Shown here piece after piece: positions 45,276 through 54,490 of a stretch of 64,000 nucleotides of DNA. The first letter of the stretch is position 1; each line of letters starts with the position of its first letter. The position numbers and the translations under genes were made by a program. Origin of the DNA: Abyssisolibacter fermentans (GTDB taxonomy: Bacteria > Bacillota > Clostridia > Tissierellales > MCWD3); contig NZ_LOHE01000002.1 of assembly GCF_001559865.1 (NCBI RefSeq), forward strand, positions 1 through 64,000. The letters are read 5' to 3'. The notes beneath the pieces are model-generated. The model saw only the letters and a list, made by a program, of their open reading frames with translations, had not been told where the DNA came from and ran no database searches.

Positions 45276-46076
45276 GTGAAACAAACTTTGATGAATGTTT
45301 GTTTTTTTGTAGTATATAAAAAACGTCAAATTTATCATATAAATTTACATAAGGTGGTGAGAGAAATCAAAGTAGAAACTTATGCTGTCAGACTTGACAA
45401 AAATTTTAATGAAAGTAAATTTCACAAGTTAATTAAGCATACAATGAGTGAAAAAAGTAGAATAAAAAAGTTTTGCAGCTATGAATGTGCACAAAGTACA
45501 TTAATTGGTTGTATTTTGATTAGATATCTACTTTGTAAGAAACTTAACATTAGAAACAGCGAATTAAAGTTTAAAAAAAATGATTATGGGAAGCCATCAT
45601 TAAGTATGATAGATAATATGCATTATAATATATCCCATTCAAGAGAATGGGTAGTGTGTGCGATTAATAATCTACCTGTAGGAATAGATGTTGAATATAT
45701 TAATTCAACTGACTTAAAAATAGCTGAGAGATTTTTTTCTAGAATAGAGTATAATGATCTTATGTCTAAAAAAGAAGAAGAAAGAAAATTGTATTTTTAC
45801 GAATTATGGACATTAAAAGAAAGTTACATTAAAGCTATTGGCAAAGGTTTGTCTATTAAATTAGATTCTTTTTATTTTAGAAGTAATAACGGCAATATAA
45901 CAATGACAAATACTGACGAATACAATAATACTGATGATTTCTACTTTAAACAATATGATTTGGACAAAGAATATAAATTGGCTGTATGTGCTTGTAAAAA
46001 TAGCTTTTCTGAAAATATAAGAATTATTAAAATTGATGAATTGTATGAAAGCGTAAATTATAGCAATATTTCATAA
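45276..46076 (+). CDS. 4'-phosphopantetheinyl transferase, Sfp type
   Basis: It activates carrier proteins by attaching phosphopantetheine from CoA. The signature residues are present: NISHSREWVVCAI, GIDVEYI and LWTLKESYIKAIGKGL. The ACP at 30837 is the obvious target. The start is uncertain: the open frame begins at GTG 45276 without a ribosome-binding site, whereas AAGGTGGTGA at 45351-45360 could drive initiation at GTG 45357 or at a rare AUC codon (45366), which would give ~237 or ~234 residues. It is the last gene of the main cluster, after a 150-base gap that may hold its own promoter. Confidence 0.88.
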   Translation: MKQTLMNVCFFVVYKKRQIYHINLHKVVREIKVETYAVRLDKNFNESKFHKLIKHTMSEKSRIKKFCSYECAQSTLIGCILIRYLLCKKLNIRNSELKFKKNDYGKPSLSMIDNMHYNISHSREWVVCAINNLPVGIDVEYINSTDLKIAERFFSRIEYNDLMSKKEEERKLYFYELWTLKESYIKAIGKGLSIKLDSFYFRSNNGNITMTNTDEYNNTDDFYFKQYDLDKEYKLAVCACKNSFSENIRIIKIDELYESVNYSNIS

Positions 46077-46241
46077 ATTAGCGAATTAATTATGCTCTAC
46101 AATATTGCTTTATTAAGGTGTATAATTTAATGTAGTGAAAACATAAATTTTGTGTTATATGAATGATACATCAATTAGGGAGTTGTCTTAGATTTAAATT
46201 TGATTACATGTACTTATGTATAAAATGATGGGGGGATTCTT

Positions 46242-47120
46242 TTGAAAATAAAAAAAGCTATAATACCAGCTGCTGGACTAGGTACAAGATTTTTACCAGC
46301 AACAAAAGCACAGCCTAAAGAAATGCTACCTATAGTAGATACACCTACTATTCAATATATAATTCAAGAAGCAGTTGAAGCTGGAATAAAAGATATTTTA
46401 ATTATAACAGGAAGAAATAAACGAGCTATAGAAGATCATTTTGATAAAAGCATTGAATTGGAGATGGCTTTAAAACAAAAAGGAAAAACAGATGTATTGA
46501 AGATGGTACAAGATATATCCAATATGGCTAATATACACTATATTAGACAAAAAGAACCTAAAGGTTTAGGTCATGCTATTCATTGCGCAAAATCTTTTAT
46601 TAAAGATGAACCATTTGCAGTACTATTAGGAGATGATGTAGTATGGTCACCTCAAAAACCATGTATAAAGCAACTTATTGAAGTATATGAAGAACATAAC
46701 ACGAGTATTATTGGAGTACAGCAAGTACCTCATGATCAGGTATATAAATATGGAATAATGGCAGGCAATAAAATAGAAAATAGGCTTTACAAAATAAACG
46801 ATTTAGTTGAAAAACCTTCTGTGAATAATGCACCTTCTGATATAGCTATATTAGGCAGGTATATAATAACACCGGAAATCTTTGATATACTTGAGCATAC
46901 TAAAGTGGGACAAGGTGGAGAAATACAATTAACTGATGCTTTAAGAACTTTAAGTAATATTAAAGACATTTATGCTTACGTTTTTGAAGGCAGAAGGTAC
47001 GATGTCGGAAACATGATGGGATTTTTGTCTGCAATGGTTGAATTTGCTTTAAGAAAAGACAATATAAAAGAAGAATTTAAGGAATATTTAATAGATTTAT
47101 TGAAAAATGAGGGCGTGTAA
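46242..47120 (+). CDS. galU: UTP-glucose-1-phosphate uridylyltransferase
   Basis: The 292-residue enzyme makes UDP-glucose from UTP and glucose-1-phosphate. The N-terminal AIIPAAGLGTRFLPATKAQP, KEMLPIVDTP, LLGDDVVW and the C-terminal YDVGNMMGF are GalU hallmarks. The start codon is TTG 46242 with GGGGGG 5-6 bases upstream. It lies just after the cluster and could feed its glycosyltransferases, although it is also a housekeeping gene for envelope sugars. Confidence 0.92.
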   Translation: MKIKKAIIPAAGLGTRFLPATKAQPKEMLPIVDTPTIQYIIQEAVEAGIKDILIITGRNKRAIEDHFDKSIELEMALKQKGKTDVLKMVQDISNMANIHYIRQKEPKGLGHAIHCAKSFIKDEPFAVLLGDDVVWSPQKPCIKQLIEVYEEHNTSIIGVQQVPHDQVYKYGIMAGNKIENRLYKINDLVEKPSVNNAPSDIAILGRYIITPEIFDILEHTKVGQGGEIQLTDALRTLSNIKDIYAYVFEGRRYDVGNMMGFLSAMVEFALRKDNIKEEFKEYLIDLLKNEGV

Positions 47121-47171
47121 ATAACGGACTGATCTAAAGAATATAAAATATGAGCAATAAATGAATTAAAT

Positions 47172-47340
47172 ATACATAGTTAGAAATGAAACAGGAATCT
47201 AAATTTTGTCGTCGACCCCCAATAGTGCAAAAAACCCTGGGGGTCGACGACATTAATAAATGGCTTAAAAAGAAGAAAGCATTAAAATTAGATGATTTTA
47301 GTACATGTTTACAAAAAATAAGAAAAATGTTACAATAAGG
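47172..47340. repeat. ~160 bp dispersed element, copy 2, with a central palindrome
   Basis: GTCGTCGACCCCCAA (47209-47223) pairs with CTGGGGGTCGACGAC (47238-47252). The intervening AATAGTGCAAAAAA, the left flank ATACATAGTTAGAAAT and ACAGGAAT, and the right flank AAGCATTAAAATTA and ACATGTTTACAAAAAATAAG match the copy at 14972-15130. It sits after the galU stop codon. Confidence 0.7.
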
Positions 47341-47583
47341 GAGAAATGGGTTTTTAGAGTATCTATAAGGAATTGAGATTATTCTAATTGCTAACAAAGC
47401 ATATTACCTTGAATACTTCATACTTACATTATCTTTTCCAGTTTTGTCGCTTATCTTACAAAATAGTAGTGCGAATATAACAAACATTATTTGTATTTAT
47501 TTGTTTACCATATGTGCATCATTATTATCAGTGATGTTATTTATGCTAATCAATTACAAAGAGTAATTAGAAAGGGAGTTAAT

Positions 47584-48000
47584 ATGAAATATAAAGGGAA
47601 AATAGGACTTTGGTGGTTTGTATTGATTATTTTATTTAATATTTTTATAGGTTATATTACCTATATAACTTATGTAAGTGGTAGTAGTACATGGGTATTA
47701 ATACTGAACATAGCAATCGCATTGATTACTAATATTTTCATAATACCTTTTACCATCAATAATTATGTTACTCTGGAACTTGATAAGCTGATTATTCATT
47801 TTGGCTTTTTTAAGACTCATATTGCTTATAGTGATATCCTTTCACTAGAAGAAACTAAAAGTCCCATTGCTGGTAGTGCTTTATCTTTCGATAGAATCAT
47901 GATCACAACCAAACAGAGCAAAGCCATCATTTCAATAAAGAATAAAAAACAATTTATTGAAGAGATAATAAAGCACAATACTAATGTTCAATATAAATAA
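47584..48000 (+). CDS. PH-domain-like membrane protein
   Basis: The 138-residue protein has two N-terminal membrane helices (FVLIILFNIFIGYITYITY and WVLILNIAIALITNIFI) and a short C-terminal bacterial PH-like domain (LELDKLIIHFGFFKTHIAYS, then DRIMITTKQSKAIISIK). Such proteins are small membrane proteins of unknown role. AAGGGAG precedes ATG 47584, which I prefer to the upstream in-frame start with no ribosome-binding site. It is monocistronic. Confidence 0.65.
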   Translation: MKYKGKIGLWWFVLIILFNIFIGYITYITYVSGSSTWVLILNIAIALITNIFIIPFTINNYVTLELDKLIIHFGFFKTHIAYSDILSLEETKSPIAGSALSFDRIMITTKQSKAIISIKNKKQFIEEIIKHNTNVQYK

Positions 48001-48008
48001 TCTTTTTC

Positions 48009-48035
48009 CAAACAAAGGGACGGTTCATCTGTTTG
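48009..48035 (+). repeat. GGGACGGT hairpin, copy 2
   Basis: CAAACA pairs with TGTTTG around AAGGGACGGTTCATC. It follows a gene end and is similar to the element at 16093; such GGGACGGT(TC) hairpins are common dispersed sequences in Firmicutes. Confidence 0.45.
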
Positions 48036-48090
48036 CGAAAAAATAGAAAAATTTAATAATATAAGAAATTAAATAGAATTTTTAAATAGT

Positions 48091-48125
48091 TAAAGGGGAT
48101 GACTCAATCATGAGTATCCCCTTTA
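48091..48125. terminator. Strong hairpin between convergent genes
   Basis: TAAAGGGGAT and ACTC pair with GAGT and ATCCCCTTTA around AATCAT. It lies between the PH-domain gene (+) and the methyltransferase gene (-) and can serve both. Confidence 0.7.
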
Positions 48126-48219
48126 AGTTGTTGCAGAAATAAATTCTTTTTCGGAATAAGCTATTCCACCGAAGCATTAGTTATTTGGACTAAGAAATTC
48201 GTGGCTTTGAGGTAGTTTT

Positions 48220-48972
48220 TTATTTTTTCGCAATCACCAAAAATCTATGGCAGATAATATCAATATAATCTTCTTTTTCAATTATATTGTTAATATGAAC
48301 TAAACGATCAAAATATTTATCTACAGTGAAATCTTCTATTTGCCAAGGTATACATTTTAAATAATAAGCTATTGCGCCAACATCATAAAATCTTGTTTTG
48401 GTTATGCATTCTTTATTTTTTAAAACTGTTAACCCGTTATTTTCAATATCAACTACAGCTTGTTTCATGCACCATTCATTATAAATACTTTGCTTTGCAC
48501 CAAATAGTTCATTGAGATCAGAATCATTTAGACCGCCTACTTGTTGAGTGATGAATATTCCATCTTGTGATAATATTCTTTGCACTTCACTTGGATCGTA
48601 GGCTTCATGTTTGTTAATGATTAAATCAAATTTTGAATCTTTAAAAGGTAGTTTGCTGTCATCTTTAACTTCAAAAACTTCGATACCTAATGGATTCAGT
48701 CTATTTCTGGCTACTGGTATATTTGGTTGATAGCCTTCTGTTGCACATGTAGACTTTGGTAGCGGCTTTAATGATGAAAGAAATTCACCTCCACCTGTTC
48801 CCATGTCTAACATAGAAGAACTAGCTTTTAAATATTTATTTAATGCAATAGTATAGTTCCATGTCAAAGGGAATTCTTCCACTCTACCTGATAAATGACT
48901 AAAATCCCAACCTTCAAAGTTTGCTTCTACCTCAGCAATAAGTCTATTGTATAATTTTTCATTTTTTTTCAT
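48220..48972 (-). CDS. Class I SAM-dependent methyltransferase
   Basis: The 250-residue protein has the SAM-binding motif MLDMGTGGGEFLSSL near residue 55 and FDLIINKHEAYDP as the post-II/III region. The residues AYDPSEVQRILSQDG resemble UbiE/TehB-type methyltransferases, but no substrate is clear. The start is ATG at 48972 on the minus strand (MKKNEKL): the ATG 15 bases upstream actually belongs to its ribosome-binding site region (ATGGAGG). It is monocistronic. Confidence 0.8.
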   Translation of the reverse strand: MKKNEKLYNRLIAEVEANFEGWDFSHLSGRVEEFPLTWNYTIALNKYLKASSSMLDMGTGGGEFLSSLKPLPKSTCATEGYQPNIPVARNRLNPLGIEVFEVKDDSKLPFKDSKFDLIINKHEAYDPSEVQRILSQDGIFITQQVGGLNDSDLNELFGAKQSIYNEWCMKQAVVDIENNGLTVLKNKECITKTRFYDVGAIAYYLKCIPWQIEDFTVDKYFDRLVHINNIIEKEDYIDIICHRFLVIAKK

Positions 48973-49406
48973 TTTTAATTCCTCCATAATAAATATTTTT
49001 ATCCCTGACTATTTATATAACTCGCCATTGTGTGCTATATAATTTTCTATGAATAATCTGGGATTGTAGTTAATTAAATTTAATATATTTGGAGGACCTC
49101 TAATCTTATGTTACAACCCGTACAAAATATTATAAAAATACATTTTAAAACCCCTTAATATTAGTGTTTTATAGTAATTCTAACATAATTTTTTTTATTG
49201 TTCAATATAATTTTAGTTGAGACTTTGATTTTTAATATAATAGATTTTAGTTCACTGCTTAAAAGGATTATGATATAATTCATTGAATGTTAAAATTGTA
49301 CATATTTAAATTAATAAACATAAATGATATATTAACAGTATACTGATAAATAATATTGTTAGTCCTGTGCTTTTTACATATAAATAAACTAAAAGGGGTA
49401 AAGAAT
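48973..49406. other. Divergent intergenic region before the sigma-54 activator
   Basis: It holds TTTTCTATGAATAATCTGG at 49043-49061, shared with 13782-13800. A 16-codon ORF at 49108-49158 has a GGAGG at 12 bases and no other support, so it is not called. A vegetative promoter fits the activator: TTCACT (49251-49256), 17 bases, TATAAT (49274-49279). Confidence 0.45.
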
Positions 49407-50798
49407 ATGGATTATAAATATCTTTTAGAATCAATATTGGAATACTTAGATGAAGGAGTATTAGTTGTAAATACAGAGGCTGATGTGACTTTTTATAATG
49501 AGCCAACAACTGATATTGCAGGTATTGAGCCAAAAGATGCTGTTGGCAAGAATATACTAGATATTTTTCCGGATTTAACACCTGAAACGAGTACTTTTTA
49601 CTATGTACTCAAAAATAAAAGGCCGTTAATTAATTATGTACAAACTTACATGAATTATAGAGGTGAACAGGTTTCTACAGTTACGAGTACTATACCATTA
49701 TATGAAAATGGTGAGATTTGTGGAGCGCTTGAGATATACAAAAGTCTTAATGATATGAAGAATTTATCAGAGAAAGTTCTTTTATTAAGAGAAGAATTAT
49801 TCAAAAAGAATAAATTGAAAAATTATATTGGAAACGGCACAAAGTATACTTTAGATGATATATATGGTCAAAACAGTACTATACAGAATTTAAAAGCTAA
49901 AGTCAAAAAAATAGCAGACAGTAGTTCGCCAGTATTAATATATGGAGAAACAGGAACAGGTAAAGAGTTGTTTGTACAAGGGATGCATAATGCCAGTTTA
50001 ACCAGAAAGCATAAACCATTTATTGCTCAAAATTGTGCCGCTATTCCAAGAGATTTGCTAGAAAGCTTAATATTCGGGACTAGTTTAGGTAGTTTTACAG
50101 GGGCTAAGGATAAACCTGGTTTATTTGAATTAGCTGATGGTGGGACTCTTTTCTTAGATGAAATAAGTTCTATGGATATGGAATTACAAGCGAAACTGTT
50201 AAGGGTTTTACAAGATGGAGTTGTTAGGAGAGTAGGTGGTGCTAAAACGATAACTGTAGATGTTAGGGTAGTTGCAGCTACCAATCAAGATCCTTTAATA
50301 GCAGTTAAAGATAAAACCTTGAGGGAGGATTTATTTTATAGATTAAATGTTATATCCTTAAAGCTTCCTCCACTACGAGAAAGAAAAGATGATATAGAAC
50401 TGTTAACAAATAAGTTTATAAAGCTTTATAACAAAACGTTACACAAAAATGTAAAACATGTTACAAATGATTGTATAAAATGCTTAGTGAAATATAACTG
50501 GCCTGGGAATATTAGAGAACTAAAATACACTATTGAAAGTATTATGAATTTTACGGATAAAACACAGATTGACGTAGAAGATTTACCAATGCATATTATT
50601 AATTTAAATCATGTACAGAAAAATGACGATAAAGATAATATGCCATTATTGAAGGATGCTATGAATCAATATGAGAAAGAATTAATAGAAAAAGCAATTC
50701 ATAGAGCTAAAGGAAATTATTCAAGGGCTGCTAGAATGTTAGGAGTACCAAGACAAACGTTATATAACAAAATAAACAAACATGGAATTGATGTGTAA
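49407..50798 (+). CDS. Sigma-54-dependent transcriptional activator with PAS domain
   Basis: The 463-residue protein has an N-terminal PAS domain (1-110), an AAA+ domain with Walker A GETGTGKE and Walker B GGTLFLDEIS, and a C-terminal Fis-type helix-turn-helix (KGNYSRAARMLGVPRQTLYN). The sigma-54 contact loop is GSFTGA instead of the usual GAFTGA. It lies directly before the glycyl-radical genes, which have a -24/-12 promoter at 50938-50954, so it probably controls hydroxyproline use and senses a related signal through the PAS domain. ATG 49407 with AGGGG upstream is preferred over an earlier in-frame start. Confidence 0.92.
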   Translation: MDYKYLLESILEYLDEGVLVVNTEADVTFYNEPTTDIAGIEPKDAVGKNILDIFPDLTPETSTFYYVLKNKRPLINYVQTYMNYRGEQVSTVTSTIPLYENGEICGALEIYKSLNDMKNLSEKVLLLREELFKKNKLKNYIGNGTKYTLDDIYGQNSTIQNLKAKVKKIADSSSPVLIYGETGTGKELFVQGMHNASLTRKHKPFIAQNCAAIPRDLLESLIFGTSLGSFTGAKDKPGLFELADGGTLFLDEISSMDMELQAKLLRVLQDGVVRRVGGAKTITVDVRVVAATNQDPLIAVKDKTLREDLFYRLNVISLKLPPLRERKDDIELLTNKFIKLYNKTLHKNVKHVTNDCIKCLVKYNWPGNIRELKYTIESIMNFTDKTQIDVEDLPMHIINLNHVQKNDDKDNMPLLKDAMNQYEKELIEKAIHRAKGNYSRAARMLGVPRQTLYNKINKHGIDV

Positions 50799-50850
50799 AA
50801 AAAATGGGACAAAAACTGTCAAAAAAATGATACAAAAAATGAGATGTAAG

Positions 50851-50912
50851 AGCATAATAATAAGTCGTTTTAGCTTTGATAGCTACAACTACTTATTATT
50901 ATGCTTGTTTTT
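50851..50912 (+). terminator. Large palindrome between the activator and HypD operon
   Basis: AGCATAATAATAAGT (50851-50865) pairs perfectly with ACTTATTATTATGCT (50891-50905), an internal TAGCT/AGCTA hairpin lies in the loop, and TGTTTTTTT follows. This fits a terminator of the activator gene; an upstream activator-binding site is an alternative. Confidence 0.65.
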
Positions 50913-50937
50913 TTGGAAAGAAATTTGGGTTAAATAT

Positions 50938-50954
50938 TGGTATTATTTATGCAT
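50938..50954 (+). promoter_or_regulatory. Sigma-54 promoter for the HypD operon
   Basis: TGGTAT at 50938-50943, five bases, then TATGCAT at 50949-50955. The GG (50939-50940) and GC (50951-50952) have exact sigma-54 spacing, about 50 bases before the GTG start at 51004. The consensus is TGGCAC-N5-TTGCA. Confidence 0.6.
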
Positions 50955-51003
50955 TATAAGTTATTAAAAAGCTCCAATAATAAAAATTACTAGGGGTGAT
51001 GAA

Positions 51004-51897
51004 GTGAAAAATGGAGTTGTTTTTAACATTCAAAGATATTGTATTAATGATGGACCGGGGATAAGAACAACGATATTTTTTAAAGGTTGTCCTTTAAACT
51101 GCTGGTGGTGTCATAATCCAGAGAGTCAAAATGAAAAAAAAGCTATTATCTATAATAAAAATAAATGTATTCATTGCTATACATGCATAGACATGTGCGA
51201 AATGGATTGTATAACTAAAGAACTCAAAATAGATATGAATAGTTGTACTTTATGTGGTAAATGTACTCTTAACTGTCCTACAGAAGCTTTGGAGATGGTA
51301 GGCAAGCAAATGAATGTAGAAGAAATCATGAATGAGATTGTTAAAGATAAAGTTTTTTATGAAGAATCTGGCGGAGGGGTTACTTTTTCTGGAGGTGAAC
51401 CTTTAATGCAAGCAGATTTTTTAGAGGAAGTTTTAAGCAGGTGTCATGATAAGGGGATTCATACAACAGTTGATACTTCTGGCTATTGTAGTTGGGAAGC
51501 TTTATTAAAAGTTAATAATAATGTAGATTTATTTTTGTATGATATCAAACATATGGATGAAAGTAAGCATAAAAAATTTACTGGAGTAAGTAATAAGCTG
51601 GTATTGAATAATTTAAAGAAATTATCAGCTTTAAACAAAGATATTTGGGTTCGTTTACCGATTATACCTACTGTAAATGATGATTATAAAAATTTATCAG
51701 ATACTGGTGAGTTTTTGGAATCATTAGGGTTAAAGAATGTTTATATATTGCCTTACCACAACATGTTCATGGATAAATATAAAAGACTAGGCATGAGATA
51801 TAAATTAAAAGATATTAAACCTCCATCCAAAGTAACTATGGAGAAAATAGCTTGTTATTTAGGAAAGTATCATTTAAATATTAATATCGGGGGATAG
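51004..51897 (+). CDS. Glycyl-radical enzyme activating protein
   Basis: The 297-residue radical SAM activase puts the glycyl radical onto the enzyme encoded next. It has the GRE-AE cysteines in FFKGCPLNCWWCHNPE (CxxxCxxC). Two added ferredoxin-type clusters follow at CIHCYTCIDMCEMDC and CTLCGKCTLNCP, and there is a SGGEP motif. The start is GTG 51004 with AGGGGTGAT upstream. It is separated from the next gene by 3 bases. Confidence 0.93.
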   Translation: MKNGVVFNIQRYCINDGPGIRTTIFFKGCPLNCWWCHNPESQNEKKAIIYNKNKCIHCYTCIDMCEMDCITKELKIDMNSCTLCGKCTLNCPTEALEMVGKQMNVEEIMNEIVKDKVFYEESGGGVTFSGGEPLMQADFLEEVLSRCHDKGIHTTVDTSGYCSWEALLKVNNNVDLFLYDIKHMDESKHKKFTGVSNKLVLNNLKKLSALNKDIWVRLPIIPTVNDDYKNLSDTGEFLESLGLKNVYILPYHNMFMDKYKRLGMRYKLKDIKPPSKVTMEKIACYLGKYHLNINIGG

Positions 51898-51900
51898 AAT

Positions 51901-54261
51901 ATGAATGAAAGAGTAAAAAAACTAAGAGAGCAAAGTTTATCATCAGTACCGTGTATTACTATTGAGAGAGCCAGAATTGTTACAGAGGCTTATAAAAAAT
52001 ATGAAGGTAAAGTTTCTGTTCCTGTTCTAAGAGCACTTACATTTAAATATCTGATGGAAAACAAGACTATTTGCATAAATGAAGATGAACTTATAGTAGG
52101 AGAAAGAGGAACAAAGCCACAAGCTACACCGACATATCCGGAATTATGCTGTCATACTGTAGAAGACTTAGAAGTTATGAATGATAGAAAAAAGATATCA
52201 TTTAAAGTAAGCGACGAAGTAAAGAAAGTAGAACGTTTAGAAATCATGACGTTTTGGCAGAACAGATCAATGAGAGATCTAATATTTAATCAAATGAGTG
52301 ATAAATGGAAGGCTTGTTATAATGCAGGCATATTCACAGAGTTCATGGAGCAGAGAGCGCCTGGACATACTGTTGCAGATGACAAGATATACAAAAAAGG
52401 ATTTTTAGGTTTTAAAGATGATATTAACGAAAAACTCAAAGAACTAGATTATATAAATGATATAGATGCTTATGAAAAACAAGAACAATTAAAAGCTATG
52501 AGCATATGTTGTGATGCTCTAATAATATTTGCTAAACGTCATGCTGTATTAGCTAATGAGCTTGCAGGCAAAGAAAGCAATGAAAGAAGAAAACGAGAAT
52601 TAGAGGAAATAACAAAGATATGTGATTACGTTCCAGCTAATCCACCTAGAACTTTTAGAGAAGCCCTACAAATGTATTGGTTTGTTCATTTGGGTGTAAT
52701 TACAGAATTAAATACATGGGATTCATTTTGTCCGGGTAAATTAGATCAACATTTATATCCTTTTTATAAAAAGGATATAGAGCAAGGTACTTTAACCAGT
52801 GAAGCTGCAAAAGAGTTATTAGAGTGTTTTTGGATTAAGTTTAACAACCAGCCAGCTCCACCTAAAGTAGGCATAACTCTAGAGGAGAGCGGCACATATA
52901 CTGATTTTTGTAATATAAATATTGGTGGAATAAAACCAGATGGCTCAGATGGAGTTAATGAAGTTTCATATTTATTACTTGAAATAATAAAAGAGATGAG
53001 ACTTTTGCAGCCTAGTACTAATGTACAAATAAGTAGAAAAAATCCTGATGAGTTTATAATAAAGGCATGTGAAGTTATAAGGGAAGGAATGGGATTTCCT
53101 TCTGTATTTAATACAGATGCTGTTGTTAAAGAGTTAATCAGACAAGGTAAAAGTATTCAAGATGCAAGGTGTGGAGGAACTAGTGGTTGTGTAGAAGTAG
53201 GATGTTTTGGCAGAGAAGCCTATATATTGACTGGATATTTTAATCTAGTTAAAGTATTAGAAATTACACTAAATAATGGGTTAGATATAGGGACTGGAAG
53301 ATTGATAGGTTTAGAGACAGGGAAAATAGATGAATTTAGTACACTAGATGAATTATTAGAAGCTTTTGAAAAACAGGTTAAATACTTTATTGATATAAAG
53401 ATTAGAGGAAATAACATGATAGAAAAGCTTTATGCTAAATACATGCCAGCTCCTTTTATGTCTATTATTATTGATGATTGTATTAGCAAGGGTAAAGACT
53501 ATAATGCTGGTGGTGCTAGGTATAATTCAAGATATATACAAGGTGTAGGAATAGGAACTATAACAGATTCTTTATCAGCTATTAAGTATCATGTGTTTGA
53601 TAATAAAACTATAAAAATGAGTGATTTAATGACAGCTTTAAAGCAGGATTTTGTGGGTGATGAAAAATTAAGACAGATATTATTAAATAAAACACCAAAG
53701 TATGGTAATGACAATGATTATGCTGATGATTTAATGAAAAAGGTTTTTGATATTTTTTATAATGCAGTAGATGGTAGAAATACGATAAATGGAGGAACTT
53801 ACAGAATAGAAATGCTTCCAACGACATGTCACGTTTATTTTGGTAGTGTAATAGGGGCTACTCCAGATGGAAGAAAGGCAAAAGTACCATTATCAGAAGG
53901 TATTTCTCCAGTTCAAGGTGCTGATAAGAATGGACCAACAGCTGTTATAAAATCGGCATCTAAAATGGATCAGCTTAGAACTGGAGGAGCATTATTAAAT
54001 CAAAAATTCACACCACAAATATTGAGAGGGCAAAAAGGTCTTAGTAGAATGAAAGATTTAATACGTGTATATTTTAAATTAGATGGGCATCATCTTCAAT
54101 TCAATGTTATTGATGCTGAAACGTTAAGAGATGCACAAAAATGTCCTGATAAATATAAAAATCTTATTGTACGTGTAGCGGGATATAGTGATTATTTTAA
54201 TAATCTAAATAAAGCACTCCAAGATGAAATAATAACTAGAACTGAACATAAAGAGTTTTAA
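51901..54261 (+). CDS. hypD: Trans-4-hydroxy-L-proline dehydratase, glycyl radical enzyme
   Basis: The enzyme removes water from trans-4-hydroxyproline to form 1-pyrroline-5-carboxylate. It has 786 residues; the substrate-specificity loop RCGGTSGCVEVGCFGREAYI holds the catalytic Cys and the nearby Glu as in HypD. The C-terminal glycyl radical motif is VRVAGYSDYF. The RAPGHTVADD segment matches the active-site His region. A related dehydratase such as a diol dehydratase is less likely because of GCVEVG. The convergent P5C dehydrogenase gene (54591) completes the route to glutamate. Confidence 0.88.
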   Translation: MNERVKKLREQSLSSVPCITIERARIVTEAYKKYEGKVSVPVLRALTFKYLMENKTICINEDELIVGERGTKPQATPTYPELCCHTVEDLEVMNDRKKISFKVSDEVKKVERLEIMTFWQNRSMRDLIFNQMSDKWKACYNAGIFTEFMEQRAPGHTVADDKIYKKGFLGFKDDINEKLKELDYINDIDAYEKQEQLKAMSICCDALIIFAKRHAVLANELAGKESNERRKRELEEITKICDYVPANPPRTFREALQMYWFVHLGVITELNTWDSFCPGKLDQHLYPFYKKDIEQGTLTSEAAKELLECFWIKFNNQPAPPKVGITLEESGTYTDFCNINIGGIKPDGSDGVNEVSYLLLEIIKEMRLLQPSTNVQISRKNPDEFIIKACEVIREGMGFPSVFNTDAVVKELIRQGKSIQDARCGGTSGCVEVGCFGREAYILTGYFNLVKVLEITLNNGLDIGTGRLIGLETGKIDEFSTLDELLEAFEKQVKYFIDIKIRGNNMIEKLYAKYMPAPFMSIIIDDCISKGKDYNAGGARYNSRYIQGVGIGTITDSLSAIKYHVFDNKTIKMSDLMTALKQDFVGDEKLRQILLNKTPKYGNDNDYADDLMKKVFDIFYNAVDGRNTINGGTYRIEMLPTTCHVYFGSVIGATPDGRKAKVPLSEGISPVQGADKNGPTAVIKSASKMDQLRTGGALLNQKFTPQILRGQKGLSRMKDLIRVYFKLDGHHLQFNVIDAETLRDAQKCPDKYKNLIVRVAGYSDYFNNLNKALQDEIITRTEHKEF

Positions 54262-54267
54262 CTTTTA

Positions 54268-54310
54268 AAACCGGGTGACTAACATTTTTTAGTCATCGGG
54301 TTGTTTTAAA
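54268..54310 (+). terminator. Terminator after hypD
   Basis: AACCGGGTGACTAA pairs with TTAGTCATCGGGTT around CATTTT, with a T-run following. It ends the glycyl-radical operon. Confidence 0.85.
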
Positions 54311-54397
54311 ATATTTTGTGTCCTTGGGTTGTATCAAAATGAGTGAAGTTCAAGGCATTTTTATATTAATTGAAACTCAGACTCATTCTTCCTCTGA

Positions 54398-54441
54398 GTA
54401 AGCGATTCATACTAAATCAAAGATTTAGGTTCTCTGCTTAC
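54398..54441. repeat. Dispersed hairpin repeat, copy 2
   Basis: GTAAGC pairs with GCTTAC at the ends and CTAAATC with GATTTAG inside; GATTCATA and GGTTCTCT lie between. It matches 13737-13780 and 54491-54534. Confidence 0.65.
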
Positions 54442-54490
54442 AGATATGAGCGTACTATGATGTAGCTCACTACTCACTTCGCTCCTAGGA

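Noticed and set aside
49108-49158. 16-codon ORF before the sigma-54 activator
   Set aside because: The GGAGG is 12 bases away and part of a small palindrome; the product shows no feature.
50799-50850. GACA-N5-TGTC at 50809-50821 as an activator-binding site
   Set aside because: It is short and single-copy; the large palindrome at 50851-50905 or a distal site is equally plausible.
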